DNA of 64,000 bases. Source: JAIQFF01 sp963725615 (GTDB taxonomy: Bacteria; Acidobacteriota; Terriglobia; Terriglobales; Acidobacteriaceae). The position numbers and the translations under genes are program-made. Within the stretch, counting starts at the first letter, position 1. Every line of letters starts with the position of its first letter. Positions 8,520 through 17,544 of this stretch are shown here, in pieces. The stretch spans positions 124,001-188,000 of the forward strand of contig CAVRZO010000010.1 in assembly GCA_963725615.1 (NCBI GenBank), in the 5' to 3' direction. The notes below the pieces were generated by a model. It saw only the letters and a program-made list of their open reading frames with translations, searched no databases and was not told the origin of the DNA.

Positions 8520-9257
8520 CTACTGCCGCAGCATCAACGTCCCCAGCACCGCCTGTTGCTTGGCGATGAGGGATTGCACTCCCTGGCTGGCCAGGCCGAT
8601 CATCTTTCCCAGTTGCTCCTCGTCGAACACCTGGTGCTCTGCCGTGGCCTGCACTTCGACCAGTTTGCGGCCTGCAGTCATGACGAAGTTCATGTCCACG
8701 TCAGCGCGCGAATCTTCCTCGTAAGCCAGGTCGAGCAGGATCTCTCCATCTACAATTCCAACGCTCACCGCCGCCAGATAGTCCCGAAATGGAACTGAAG
8801 TCAGCGTGCCTGCTTCCACCAGCTTCTCCAGCGCCAGCCCGAGTGCGACGAAAGCGCCGGTGACCGACGCCGTTCGGGTGCCGCCGTCCGCCTGGATCAC
8901 GTCGCAGTCAATCCAGATAGTGCGTTCGCCCATGCGCTCCAGATCCGTGACCGCGCGTAACGAACGCCCGATGAGGCGCTGAATTTCGTGAGTGCGTCCG
9001 CTGGGACGCCCTTTGCTGACCTCGCGCGGCGTGCGGGTCAAAGTGGCGCGGGGCAGCATGCTGTACTCGCTTGAAATCCAGCCCTTGCCCCGGTTGCGCA
9101 TGAACTGCGGCACAGTTTCCTCGACCGAGGCAGTGCAGATCACGCGGGTATTGCCGAGTTCAATGAGGACCGATCCTTCGGCTGTGTTGATGAAGTTGGG
9201 AATGATATTGACCGGCCGCAGCTGGTCCGGCGAGCGATTGTCGGAGCGATAGAACAT
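8520..9257 (-). CDS. rph: Ribonuclease PH
   Basis: 3'-5' phosphorolytic exoribonuclease that trims tRNA 3' ends. The 245-residue protein is full length. It has the family's N-terminal arginines (RSDNRSPDQLRPV), the stretch GWISSEYSMLPRAT, the phosphate-binding SGRTHEIQRLIGRSLRA, and the catalytic stretch IDCDVIQADGGTRTASVTGA. A TAGAAT box on the minus strand (9264-9269) lies 6 bases before the ATG, so it may have its own leaderless transcript. It lies downstream of the GerMN gene, the same neighbour as in Bacillus (gerM-rph). Confidence 0.97.
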   Translation of the reverse strand: MFYRSDNRSPDQLRPVNIIPNFINTAEGSVLIELGNTRVICTASVEETVPQFMRNRGKGWISSEYSMLPRATLTRTPREVSKGRPSGRTHEIQRLIGRSLRAVTDLERMGERTIWIDCDVIQADGGTRTASVTGAFVALGLALEKLVEAGTLTSVPFRDYLAAVSVGIVDGEILLDLAYEEDSRADVDMNFVMTAGRKLVEVQATAEHQVFDEEQLGKMIGLASQGVQSLIAKQQAVLGTLMLRQ

Positions 9258-9263
9258 GGGAAG

Positions 9264-9269
9264 ATTCTA
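9264..9269 (-). promoter_or_regulatory. Probable -10 box of rph, leaderless
   Basis: TAGAAT read on the minus strand, 6 bases before the rph ATG. No clear -35 box was found. The expected transcription start coincides with the start codon. Confidence 0.4.
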
Positions 9270-9296
9270 GCAGCCGGACGGGATTAGCTTCGTACG

Positions 9297-9400
9297 TAGC
9301 AATTGGCAATTAGAAACCAGTTGTTAGTACTGAGTTGTCAGTTCTCAGTCGGCATTGGCTTGGCTTGGCGAAGTACCAATTGCTAATTGCCAATTGCTCT
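9297..9400. repeat. Word-like intergenic repeat with inverted arms
   Basis: TAGCAATTGGCAATTAG near 9297 is mirrored by CTAATTGCCAATTGCT near 9380. Between them are AGTACTGAGTTGTCAGTTCT-type words. Similar degenerate text recurs at 15135-15229, 16218-16331 and inside the nuo operon. Confidence 0.6.
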
Positions 9401-9991
9401 TTACTGCAGCTGCGCCACCATCTGCGCCACTGCAGAAACGTCGTAAACGCCGGACAAGTCGGCGTGTCCGGCCAGCGTCTCCCGTTCTCTGCCACCCACC
9501 AGAATCTTGACCCGATTGATTCCGGGGATGCCCGTAGCCAATGTTTGCACCAGCGAGGCCACCGTCAATTCTTCCGCCACGACTCCGGAGCGATGACCGT
9601 CGGCGAAGGCGTCGCTGACGTCAATCACGGCCAACCCAGGATCGACCAGGTAGACGTCGCGCACCTCGGCGCCGGGGCCCAGCGGATGGGAGGAAGCCTT
9701 GTCCAGGTAGAGCGCCAGCAGTGCTCTCAGCAACTCCTGTGCCCGCTCCTGCCGCCCCGCCGGCAGCGGAATGCTGGCCGATTGCGCTCGCAGCACGCCG
9801 GGATCGTCATAGGCGACATAAAGCGTCACTTGCTCCGTGGGTCCCTGCACCGGAGCCGAGACCGGATGAGCGTATTCGGCGGGAGTCTCGGTCTGGGCGA
9901 CTCGGCCGCGCATACGCCAGGCGTAGAAGCTCATTCCCAGAGCCACCGCAAGCATGGCTGCGATTCCGATCATCAGGTGGCGCGGGATCAT
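9401..9991 (-). CDS. GerMN-domain protein
   Basis: A 196-residue protein with an N-terminal membrane anchor (IGIAAMLAVALGMSFYAW) and a single extracytoplasmic GerMN domain (about residues 50-190), marked by TLYVAYDDPG, the serine/leucine-rich helix around ERAQELLRALL, and LAVIDVSDAF. GerMN domains are found with peptidoglycan-active enzymes and spore germination proteins. The start overlaps the stop of the amidase gene by 4 bases (ATGA), so the two are translationally coupled and probably act together in the cell envelope. Confidence 0.9.
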   Translation of the reverse strand: MIPRHLMIGIAAMLAVALGMSFYAWRMRGRVAQTETPAEYAHPVSAPVQGPTEQVTLYVAYDDPGVLRAQSASIPLPAGRQERAQELLRALLALYLDKASSHPLGPGAEVRDVYLVDPGLAVIDVSDAFADGHRSGVVAEELTVASLVQTLATGIPGINRVKILVGGRERETLAGHADLSGVYDVSAVAQMVAQLQ

Positions 9992-11475
9992 CGCTTCGCT
10001 CCCAGTTGGTCGCGTACCGCTTCGATTCCCGCTGTGACTGATTCGGCCACCAGCTGCTGGTAGCTGGGAGAATTGAGGTCGGCCAGCTTACCTGCCGGGG
10101 GCGCAACCTCGATCGCCACCGCAGCGGCAGTAATGTTGTTCAACGGACGCAGGGGCGCGAGCAGGGAGCGAACCGCAACCTGCCTTTTCCCCAATTCGGC
10201 CGCCAGGCTGGTTTCGGCGGTTTGGCTGGCGACGCGAAATCCGGACTGCGCCGTGCTCCAGTCAAGGAATGGACCGCGGCCCTCGGCTCCGGCAGGAAGC
10301 AGTGCGGTGTACAGCCGAACCCCAGTGCCCTGGGACGCCGCATGCAGACATATGTAGATAGCCGGACGCGCCGCGTTGGTCATGTTGGCACGCTGGTCCA
10401 GGCTCATGGTGGTGTCTCCCTCGCGCAACATGAGCGTCGGCAGGCCCCGCGCTTGCAGCTGTTGCCACAGGCGCAATGCGAAAGCGAGCGTGACGTCCTT
10501 CTCCGCCAGCTGGTCGCTGAGGGCAGCACCGCGTTCGGTGCCCCCGTGGCTGGCGTCCACGACCACGAAATATTGCACCGCGCTTGGAACCACCGCCGGC
10601 GGGGCCGTCCCCGGTGGAACCTGCGGAGTTTGACTGCCGGCAGGAACTGGGGCGGGAGACGGTGCGGCCGGGGCCTGCGCGTGGGCCGTAGTCTGTGGCG
10701 CAGGCGTTATCGTGATAGTGCGGCCGTCGTTGCTGAAACTGGCGAACAACGGAACCGGCCCACTGACGGCGATTTCCGCGACCCCGTTGTTCTCCTGAAA
10801 CGTTGCCGAGGGGATTTCCCGGCTGTCAAAGGTCAAGGTTTGCGACCCCGGAGGAACCACCGGTTCCCGGCTAAACACCATCCGCAGTCTTCCCGGCTCG
10901 GTGGCGATCATCGGATTCACCGGGGACGTGAAGTTCATCACCAGGGTGGGAGGGTTCGTCTTGTTCACCTGGGCGGTGAAGTGGACCGCTGTGTTGCCGA
11001 TGAACAGTCGCCGCGAAGCCTCGTGGAAATTTACCGGCACCGACAGGAAACGCGACACCAGAGACGGCACCGAACTCAGCGGGACAAGACCGCGTCCGTT
11101 TTCAAGAAGGAAGTTAGACGTAAGATCGAAAGTCTGTCCCTGCACTCGCGCCCGCGTTTTCCCGGGAGTGAATTCGCTCTCGGAGCCGTTGTAGTTGAGC
11201 TTCCAGGTCCGGCCATCCGTTCGGGCGCTTACCGAACCCAAGGGTTGAAGGATATCGAGCAGGCCGACGTAGTCAGTGCCGCTTTTCTCTCGCACGGTGA
11301 GGGAGTAGCTGGTGGCGCCAGAGTACACCGACAAACGCTTCTCGTCAGCTAAACCGGAAACCGCCAGAGCGAGTGCGAACAGAATGGTAAGGCAAAAGAT
11401 CACAGCCGAAGCAGCGCGCCTGGTTTTTCGGCTACTCCAGCCCCGGTTACTGCAGGGCCCGCTATTCCAGGGCAT
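9988..11475 (-). CDS. N-acetylmuramoyl-L-alanine amidase (Amidase_3) with AMIN-like domain
   Basis: Exported cell-wall amidase of about 495 residues. From ATG 11475 there is a basic start and a signal segment (VIFCLTILFALALAVSGLA). Next come copper-amine-oxidase/AMIN-like beta domains and a Pro/Ala-rich linker (about residues 265-300). The catalytic domain begins VVDASHGGTERGA. The zinc ligands are visible as that His, the Glu of LAEKDVT and the His of CLHAAS. The catalytic Glu is in IEVAPP. The start overlaps the DUF1015 gene by 14 bases; GTG/TTG starts closer to the signal segment are possible. Confidence 0.88.
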   Translation of the reverse strand: MPWNSGPCSNRGWSSRKTRRAASAVIFCLTILFALALAVSGLADEKRLSVYSGATSYSLTVREKSGTDYVGLLDILQPLGSVSARTDGRTWKLNYNGSESEFTPGKTRARVQGQTFDLTSNFLLENGRGLVPLSSVPSLVSRFLSVPVNFHEASRRLFIGNTAVHFTAQVNKTNPPTLVMNFTSPVNPMIATEPGRLRMVFSREPVVPPGSQTLTFDSREIPSATFQENNGVAEIAVSGPVPLFASFSNDGRTITITPAPQTTAHAQAPAAPSPAPVPAGSQTPQVPPGTAPPAVVPSAVQYFVVVDASHGGTERGAALSDQLAEKDVTLAFALRLWQQLQARGLPTLMLREGDTTMSLDQRANMTNAARPAIYICLHAASQGTGVRLYTALLPAGAEGRGPFLDWSTAQSGFRVASQTAETSLAAELGKRQVAVRSLLAPLRPLNNITAAAVAIEVAPPAGKLADLNSPSYQQLVAESVTAGIEAVRDQLGAKR

Positions 11476-12778
11476 AAATCGTCCAGCCGGTAAGCAGCTT
11501 GGGATAGAAGTCAGTCGATTTCTGAGGCATGACTTCGCCGGCCAAGGCAATATCGCGCACCTGCGACATGCGTGCCGGATTCATCAAAAAAGCCACATTG
11601 GCCGCGCCGCTGCGTACCTGGGCCATGGCCTCGCCGATGTCCCGAATATAGCGGACGCTCGTCTGGTCCCGAATGGCTTCTTCCGAAATGCCCAGCACGC
11701 CTTCCAGCAAGCACTTGTGCAGTTGCACCACGTCGAGGGCCTGTTGGCGCAGCGACCATCCCGCGAAGACCTCCGGTGAAACCAGTTTGGCGCGGTCGAG
11801 AAGAAAAACCCGGTCGGCGGTGACTGCCAGCAGAGCAGTACCCATACGTCCAGCTTCGCGCAGGATGACCTTGGCGCGGGCGGCATCCACCGACGCATCT
11901 ACCTCATCCACGCTGAAATAGGGGCAGGCCCCCTCCCGGAAAGCAGATGCGGAAAATGACGGCAGACCGTGCACCACGCGGTGAGTGGGCAGGATGACCA
12001 GGCCAGGGCTATCCATGTTGACCAGGGTCATCATGACCAGCTCGTAGGGAGCGGGCGGCGAATCAGGAGACTGTCTTGGATTTCCTGCGGCAGCCCGCCG
12101 CTCGTTCCGGTAATTCAGCGCGGTCTCGTAACGATGGTGGCCGTCGGCGATCACCAGCTTCTTGTCCCGCATCTTGTTCTGCACACGACTGACCACCGCT
12201 GGATCGGAGATTTTCCACACCTGGTGCGAAACCCCATACTCGTCTTTCAAGGCGAGATCGGGGCTGCCGGTGGGCGCCAGCAGGCCGTCGATCTCACCAG
12301 CGGGATCGCTGTACAGCATGAAGAGTTGTCCAAAATGGGCCCGCGTGGCCCGTAATAGTTCCAGGCGATCGGCCTTAGGCTTGGCCAGAGTCTGCTCGTG
12401 GCGGAAAACCACGCCGGCCGAGTAGTCTTCGATCCGGCCCAGGGCGATGATGCCGCGCCGTTCCAGTTCCGTAGGTCCGCCGGGCGCGGTAAAGCGCTGC
12501 ACATAAAGGTAGAGCGACGGCTGGGCATCCTGCAAAAAGATGCGCTGCTGGCGCCAGTCCTGGAAAGATTGGGCCGCACGGGTGTACCGGTTCTCTCCGG
12601 TATGGTCGCTGGCGTGCTCTTTGCCCAGGATGACGCGCACCAGGTTGTACGGGCTGGAACCATAGTAGCCGTCCTGCATCTCAGGAGTGATCTTGTCGTA
12701 GGGTTGGGTCACAACCTGTGGAATCGAGACCCGGGTGGGGTCATATCGAAGCGCTCGAAAGGGTTCAATGTGGGCCAT
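11462..12778 (-). CDS. DUF1015 family protein
   Basis: A 438-residue cytosolic protein beginning MAHIEPFRALRYDP, the usual start of the family, followed by VTQPYDKITPEMQ. A central signature VIADGHHRYETALNYR lies near residue 200. The function is not established; the conserved DGHHR suggests a ParB/sulfiredoxin-like nucleotide-binding fold. The open frame continues back to 12895, but those extra residues look non-coding. First gene of the DUF1015-amidase-GerMN-rph group. Confidence 0.92.
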   Translation of the reverse strand: MAHIEPFRALRYDPTRVSIPQVVTQPYDKITPEMQDGYYGSSPYNLVRVILGKEHASDHTGENRYTRAAQSFQDWRQQRIFLQDAQPSLYLYVQRFTAPGGPTELERRGIIALGRIEDYSAGVVFRHEQTLAKPKADRLELLRATRAHFGQLFMLYSDPAGEIDGLLAPTGSPDLALKDEYGVSHQVWKISDPAVVSRVQNKMRDKKLVIADGHHRYETALNYRNERRAAAGNPRQSPDSPPAPYELVMMTLVNMDSPGLVILPTHRVVHGLPSFSASAFREGACPYFSVDEVDASVDAARAKVILREAGRMGTALLAVTADRVFLLDRAKLVSPEVFAGWSLRQQALDVVQLHKCLLEGVLGISEEAIRDQTSVRYIRDIGEAMAQVRSGAANVAFLMNPARMSQVRDIALAGEVMPQKSTDFYPKLLTGWTIYALE

Positions 12779-12997
12779 GGTTGGAAGTTGAGTATGAAAT
12801 TGTACAAGAGCCGGCTTGGCCGCGGGAGGATGGGAACTCCGTCGGGCAAACGACCGCGAAAAATCGGGGACGAATAAGGTGCAGGAGCTAGGCAAACCTT
12901 TGCAGTGTCCTGGTCATCGCAGTAATCGTGACAAAACATTACAGAAGCGTGACAAACGAAATTGAAGCTATGGTACTATCGCCGCAATGAGGTAATT

Positions 12998-14101
12998 ATG
13001 GCCCGCCTTTATGGGCGCTGGTCATCCCGCCCATCGATCCAAGCTCGCTGGTCACGCTTGGGCCTACCCCGGACCCTGAGAACCCTTATGCTGCCCAAAG
13101 AGCAGGCTTTTACCGTTTCATCAATTCTCTTCTTTCTGGCTGTGATTTTGATTGCCCCCACCGTCCGGGCACAGAGCCCGGTGGATGATGTGCACGTCAG
13201 CCCAAGAATCCAGCCTCCTCCGCCTGCTGAGAAAGCGATCATGGATCCGTCCCTGAGGACTCATACCAAGCCCCTTAAGGTGGATGTGGACCTGGTGCTG
13301 GTGCCGGTCACCATTACCGACCCCATGAATCGCCTGGTAACCGGCCTGGATAAAGAAAATTTCACGCTTTACGAAGGCAAGGATCTCCAGGACATCCGGC
13401 ACTTCTCCAGTGAAGACGCCCCCGTCTCTCTGGGCGTGATCTTCGACATGAGCGGCAGCATGAGCACGAAGATCGAGCGTGCCCGCGAAGCCGTGATTGA
13501 GTTCTTCAAGGCCGCCAATCCCCAGGACGAATTTTTCATGATCACCTTCGCCGACAAGCCGGAGGAGATTTCTGATTTCACCCAGTCGATTGAAGATATC
13601 CAGGGGAAGCTGGTGTACACCGTGCCCAAGGGACGAACTGCCCTGCTCGATGCCATTTATCTCGGCGTCAGCAAGATGAGGCAGGCCAAGTATCCCAAGA
13701 AGGCGCTGCTCGTCATCTCTGACGGCGGCGACAACCACAGCCGGTACACCGAAGGCGAGATCAAGTCCGTGGTGAAGGAAGCGGACCTGTTGATTTATGC
13801 CATTGGCCTTTATGACCGTTACCTGTCCACTCCAGAAGAGCAACTGGGCCCCGCTCTGCTGGCCGACCTCACCGAACTCACGGGAGGGCGGGCTTTTACC
13901 ATAGACAACCCGAATGACCTGGCCGACGTCTCTACAAAAATAGGGATCGAGCTACGCAACCAATATGTGCTGGGATACCGTCCAAAGAATCCAGCGCATG
14001 ATGGCAAATGGCGTAAAATAAAGGTGAAGCTGCTTCCACCTAAAGGTTTGCCGCCGCTGCGTGTGTATGCCAGGACGGGTTACTATGCTCCTACGGAATA
14101 G
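12998..14101 (+). CDS. Secreted VWFA-domain protein
   Basis: A 367-residue protein with a signal segment (SSILFFLAVILIAPTVRAQ). A short N-terminal beta domain (VDLVLVPVTITDPMNRLVTG, then LDKENFTLYEG) leads into a von Willebrand A domain with an intact metal site: DMSGSMS, the Thr in GRTALLDA and Asp in SDGGDN. The C-terminus ends RVYARTGYYAP. This layout is very common in acidobacteria, where the role is unknown and probably adhesive or scaffolding. The start is supported by TGAGGT upstream of ATG 12998. Two GTGACAAA direct repeats lie upstream near 12929 and 12950. Confidence 0.9.
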   Translation: MARLYGRWSSRPSIQARWSRLGLPRTLRTLMLPKEQAFTVSSILFFLAVILIAPTVRAQSPVDDVHVSPRIQPPPPAEKAIMDPSLRTHTKPLKVDVDLVLVPVTITDPMNRLVTGLDKENFTLYEGKDLQDIRHFSSEDAPVSLGVIFDMSGSMSTKIERAREAVIEFFKAANPQDEFFMITFADKPEEISDFTQSIEDIQGKLVYTVPKGRTALLDAIYLGVSKMRQAKYPKKALLVISDGGDNHSRYTEGEIKSVVKEADLLIYAIGLYDRYLSTPEEQLGPALLADLTELTGGRAFTIDNPNDLADVSTKIGIELRNQYVLGYRPKNPAHDGKWRKIKVKLLPPKGLPPLRVYARTGYYAPTE

Positions 14102-15134
14102 TCGGGCTTTGCCGCGGCTGATCCTGTTCCTATTCTTGTTAAGCTTGGCAGTCGGGGCCCAGAACACGGCTGCACCCGAGGCCCCGCCCCGTAGTTCCCA
14201 ACCGACTCCCAGTCAACCTCAATCTAAGACTCCGCTTCCTGCCCAGGAAGCGCCGCAGGGACAAGAACCCGCCACCGAACCCGGTGGTTTTGTGTTCCAT
14301 GCCGACGTGCAGGAGGTCCTGCTGCACGCCACGGTCATCGACGACAAGCAGCGCATGGTCACCAACCTCGACAAGAATGCTTTCACCGTATTCGAGGATG
14401 GCAAGCCGCAAGTCATCAAGTCTTTCCGCTACGAAGACGTTCCCATCTCCCTGGGGATCGTGATTGATAATTCGGGTTCGATGCGGGAGAAACGCGCCAA
14501 GGTCAACAAGGCGGCATTGAACTTGGTGCGCGCCAGCAACCCCCAGGATGAAGTCTTCGTGGTCAACTTCAGCGACGAGTTTTTTCTCGACCAGCCCTTC
14601 ACCAACAAGATCAGCCTGCTGCAGAACGCACTGGAAAAATACGAGACCCGCGGTGGAACGGCCCTCTATGACGCCGTGGTCGCCTCGGCGGACGAGTTGA
14701 AGAGGCACGGCAAGCTGCAGAAGAAAATCCTGTTCGTCGTAACCGACGGGGAAGACGATGCCAGCCGCGAGTCGCTGGAGCAGGCGGTGCGTATGCTGCA
14801 GGAAGAAAATGGCCCCACGGTGTACGCCATCGGTGTGTTGGGTGAGGAAAGGTCACGACGCGCCAAGCGCGCCCTGCAAACCATTTCTGAGCGCACGGGA
14901 GGCATCGCATTTTTTCCCCGCACCCTGGACGAAGTAGACCAGATCAGCAGCACGGTTGCCCGCGACATTCGGAATCAATACACCATCGGTTACAAACCCA
15001 CCACACCCAAGACCGCGGGCGGATATCGCGCCATTCGGGTTGAAGCCCGCGCTTCCGGACACGGCAAGCTCACGGTTAGAACCCGCAGCGGCTACTACGC
15101 CGGTCAGGAGCAAGCCGCCGGCAGCGGAAATTGA
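14085..15134 (+). CDS. Secreted VWFA-domain protein, second copy
   Basis: A 349-residue paralogue-like partner of the preceding gene, overlapping its end by 17 bases. It has a signal segment (LILFLFLLSLAVGAQ), then a Pro/Gln/Ser-rich linker. The beta domain ends LDKNAFTVFEDGKPQVI, and the VWFA domain has DNSGSMR, GGTALYDA and TDGEDD for the metal site. The C-terminus ends RTRSGYYAG, matching the ending of its neighbour. The shared order and overlap suggest tandem duplication and joint expression. ATG 14085 is preferred over 14061, which is deep inside the upstream gene. Confidence 0.9.
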   Translation: MLLRNSRALPRLILFLFLLSLAVGAQNTAAPEAPPRSSQPTPSQPQSKTPLPAQEAPQGQEPATEPGGFVFHADVQEVLLHATVIDDKQRMVTNLDKNAFTVFEDGKPQVIKSFRYEDVPISLGIVIDNSGSMREKRAKVNKAALNLVRASNPQDEVFVVNFSDEFFLDQPFTNKISLLQNALEKYETRGGTALYDAVVASADELKRHGKLQKKILFVVTDGEDDASRESLEQAVRMLQEENGPTVYAIGVLGEERSRRAKRALQTISERTGGIAFFPRTLDEVDQISSTVARDIRNQYTIGYKPTTPKTAGGYRAIRVEARASGHGKLTVRTRSGYYAGQEQAAGSGN

Positions 15135-15229
15135 CAGAAGCTGTCAGCTATCAGCTCTCAGCTTTAAGCCCTCAACTCCTCAGCATTCCGATTTTACTGA
15201 CAGCTCAAAACTGATAGCTGTCTTCCCAA
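15135..15229. repeat. Word-like intergenic repeat
   Basis: Built from variations of TCAGCTATCAGCTCTCAGCT. Part is mirrored (CTGTCAGCTATCAG against CTGATAGCTGTC). The same words return in the next intergenic gap. No coding potential. Confidence 0.6.
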
Positions 15230-15258
15230 TTGACGCTCTGCTCCCGCTTCCGTACCCT
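15230..15258 (+). promoter_or_regulatory. Probable sigma70-type promoter of the cysteine synthase gene, leaderless
   Basis: TTGACG (15230-15235), 17-bp spacer, TACCCT (15253-15258). Only 5 bases separate the -10 box from the GTG start at 15264, so transcription should start at the codon itself. Confidence 0.5.
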
Positions 15259-15263
15259 GTAGG

Positions 15264-16217
15264 GTGGAGACAAAAAGCATCGAAGGCAAGCGCCTGCGCG
15301 TCACCGACGACATTTCTCAACTGGTCGGCGACACTCCCATCCTGCAATTGAAGAAGCTGGTTCCGGATGATGCCGCGGAGGTCTACGCCAAGCTGGAATA
15401 CTTGAATCCCGGCGGCAGCGTCAAAGATCGCGCCGCGAGCGGAATTATTCTGCGCGCCGAAGCCGACGGCCAGCTCAGGCCCGGAGGCACAATCGCCGAG
15501 GCCACCGCCGGCAACACCGGCATCGGCCTGGCGTTGATCGGGGTGCAGCGCGGTTACAAAGTTGCCTTGTTCGTTCCCGAGCGATTCTCTGAAGAAAAAG
15601 TAGCCATCATGCGCGCGCTGGGCGCCGTGGTAACACGCACTCCGGACGCGGAAGGTATGCCGGGCGCAATCCGCCGGGCCAATGAGTTTACGGCGGCCAC
15701 CGCGGGTGCGTTTATGGCCGGGCAGTTCGAGAATCCCGCTAATCCCGACTATCACTACGAGACCACCGCCCCGGAAATTTTCGAACAGATGGAGGGCCGC
15801 ATTGATGCGCTGGTCATTGGCGCCGGAACGGCCGGCACCTTTACCGGCGTCGCGCGATTTATGAAGGAACGCCTGCCCAATGTGCTGGCCTATGCCGTCG
15901 AGACGCAAGGCTCGATTCTGGGCGGTGGCAAACCCGGCCCGCACAAGGTGGAAGGCATCGGGGCCAGCTTCATCCCGGGAAATTTTGACCGCACGGTGTG
16001 CGACGCCGTACTCATGGTCACTGACCCGGACGCCTTCGGCATGGTGAGACAACTGGCGGCGCGCGAAGGCGTACTGTCCGGTTCGAGCGGCGGAGCCAAC
16101 GTCGTGGCCGCGATGCGCGTGGCAGGCTGGCTGGGACCCGGTAAGCGGGTCGTCACCATGATTCCGGATTCTGCAGAACGGTATCTGTCGAAGAAGATCT
16201 TCGAAGGCGGAATTTGA
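15264..16217 (+). CDS. Cysteine synthase / cystathionine beta-synthase family enzyme
   Basis: PLP enzyme of fold type II, 317 residues. The PLP lysine is in NPGGSVKDRA, the phosphate-binding loop is GAGTAGT, and EATAGNTGIGLA is the substrate-binding loop. It could make cysteine from O-acetylserine and sulfide, or cystathionine from serine and homocysteine. The gene directly downstream is a cystathionine gamma-synthase/lyase, so a role in transsulfuration is as likely as direct cysteine synthesis. GTG start with no Shine-Dalgarno, consistent with the leaderless promoter. Confidence 0.9.
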   Translation: METKSIEGKRLRVTDDISQLVGDTPILQLKKLVPDDAAEVYAKLEYLNPGGSVKDRAASGIILRAEADGQLRPGGTIAEATAGNTGIGLALIGVQRGYKVALFVPERFSEEKVAIMRALGAVVTRTPDAEGMPGAIRRANEFTAATAGAFMAGQFENPANPDYHYETTAPEIFEQMEGRIDALVIGAGTAGTFTGVARFMKERLPNVLAYAVETQGSILGGGKPGPHKVEGIGASFIPGNFDRTVCDAVLMVTDPDAFGMVRQLAAREGVLSGSSGGANVVAAMRVAGWLGPGKRVVTMIPDSAERYLSKKIFEGGI

Positions 16218-16331
16218 GAAGACAGCTATCAGCCGTCAGCTCTCAGCAATCCCCTCTGAGAACCGAGAACTTGAAACTGAAAACTGAATATCAATAAATC
16301 AAAACTAAGAGCTGACACCTGAGAGCTCCCC
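16218..16331. repeat. Word-like intergenic repeat
   Basis: Contains CAGCTATCAGCCGTCAGCTC, GAGAACCGAGAACTTGAAAC and GAAAACTGAATATC in series. The end (AGAGCTGACACCTGAGAGCT) mirrors the beginning. It separates the two sulfur-amino-acid genes, which otherwise form one unit. Confidence 0.6.
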
Positions 16332-17486
16332 ATGAAAAACAAACCACCCGGTTTTGCCACGCGCGCTATTCATGCAGGACAGGAACCCGACCCTGAAACC
16401 GGGGCGGTAACTGTTCCTATCTATCCCACTTCCACCTACGTGCAACAGGAGTTAGGCAAGAACAAGGGCTACGAGTACGCCCGCGTGTCGAATCCCACGC
16501 GCACCCGTGTGGAAGAAAATCTGGCAGCCCTCGAAGGCGGAATCTCCTCTCGCGTCTTCGCCAGTGGAATGGCTGCGATCAACGCCATCTGCACCATGTA
16601 CAAGTCCGGCGATCATGTGGTCTGCGGCAACGATCTGTACGGAGGCGTGCCCCGACTGTTCAATCAGGTCCTGGCCAATTTCGGGATGGAATTTACCTAC
16701 GTCGACACTTCGGACGCGAACAATGTCGAGCGTGCCATTCGTAAAAACACGCGCATGGTGTACATCGAGACCCCTACCAACCCGCTGATGTCGCTGAGCG
16801 ACATTGCCGCCATCAGCCAGGTATGCCGTCGCAAGAGATTGGAACTGGTGGTGGACAACACTTTCATGTCGCCATACTTCCAGCAGCCGATCGCTCTGGG
16901 GGCCGACATGGTGGTCCACTCCACAACAAAATTCCTCAACGGGCACAGCGATGGCCTCGGTGGCGTTGTGGTTTGCACGACCAGAGAACAGGCTGACAAG
17001 CTGGCTTTCGTGCAGAAAGCGGCGGGAGCGATTCTTTCTCCTTTCGAATGCTGGCTCGTGCTGCGAGGAGTAAAGACGCTGGCCGTGCGCATGGAGCAGC
17101 ACGATCGCAGCGGCCGGATGGTCGCGGAGTTTCTGGCGCGCCATAAGAAGGTGAAAAAAGTCTTCTACCCCGGACTTCCGGAACATCCGCAACATGATCT
17201 GGCGCAACAACAGATGACCGGATTTGGCTCGATGATCACCTTTGAAACCGGCTCGCGCGCCAACGCCAACACCATGCTCAAGAAAGTGCGTGTATGCTCA
17301 CTGGCGGAGTCTCTGGGCGGAGTCGAGACCTTGATCTCGCATCCCGCCACCATGACGCACGCGGCGCTGGGCGAAAAGGGCAGACGCGAAATCGGAATTA
17401 CAGACGGCCTGGTTCGCATCTCGGTTGGAATTGAAAACGTGGAAGATATCATGGACGACCTGGATCAGGCCTTGGCTGCAATCTGA
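16332..17486 (+). CDS. Cystathionine gamma-synthase/gamma-lyase family enzyme
   Basis: Cys/Met-metabolism PLP enzyme of fold type I, 384 residues, full length. Visible motifs are YEYARVSNPTR, the ring-stacking region NDLYGGVPRLF, TPTNPLM, VVDNTF, the PLP lysine in HSTTKFLNGHSD, and SLGGVETLISHPATMTH. With the upstream cysteine synthase/CBS gene it could run reverse transsulfuration (homocysteine to cysteine) or forward synthesis of cystathionine. Sequence alone does not settle synthase against lyase. Confidence 0.93.
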   Translation: MKNKPPGFATRAIHAGQEPDPETGAVTVPIYPTSTYVQQELGKNKGYEYARVSNPTRTRVEENLAALEGGISSRVFASGMAAINAICTMYKSGDHVVCGNDLYGGVPRLFNQVLANFGMEFTYVDTSDANNVERAIRKNTRMVYIETPTNPLMSLSDIAAISQVCRRKRLELVVDNTFMSPYFQQPIALGADMVVHSTTKFLNGHSDGLGGVVVCTTREQADKLAFVQKAAGAILSPFECWLVLRGVKTLAVRMEQHDRSGRMVAEFLARHKKVKKVFYPGLPEHPQHDLAQQQMTGFGSMITFETGSRANANTMLKKVRVCSLAESLGGVETLISHPATMTHAALGEKGRREIGITDGLVRISVGIENVEDIMDDLDQALAAI

Positions 17487-17530
17487 AGAAACGCCGCCTG
17501 CCCCAATCTGTGATCACAATCTTGACGCCT

Positions 17531-17536
17531 TATAAT
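17531..17536 (+). promoter_or_regulatory. -10 box TATAAT, leaderless
   Basis: Perfect TATAAT ending 8 bases before the ATG at 17545. The start of transcription is expected at or within 2 bases of the start codon. A -35 box is weak. Confidence 0.5.
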
Positions 17537-17544
17537 AGCGGGCG

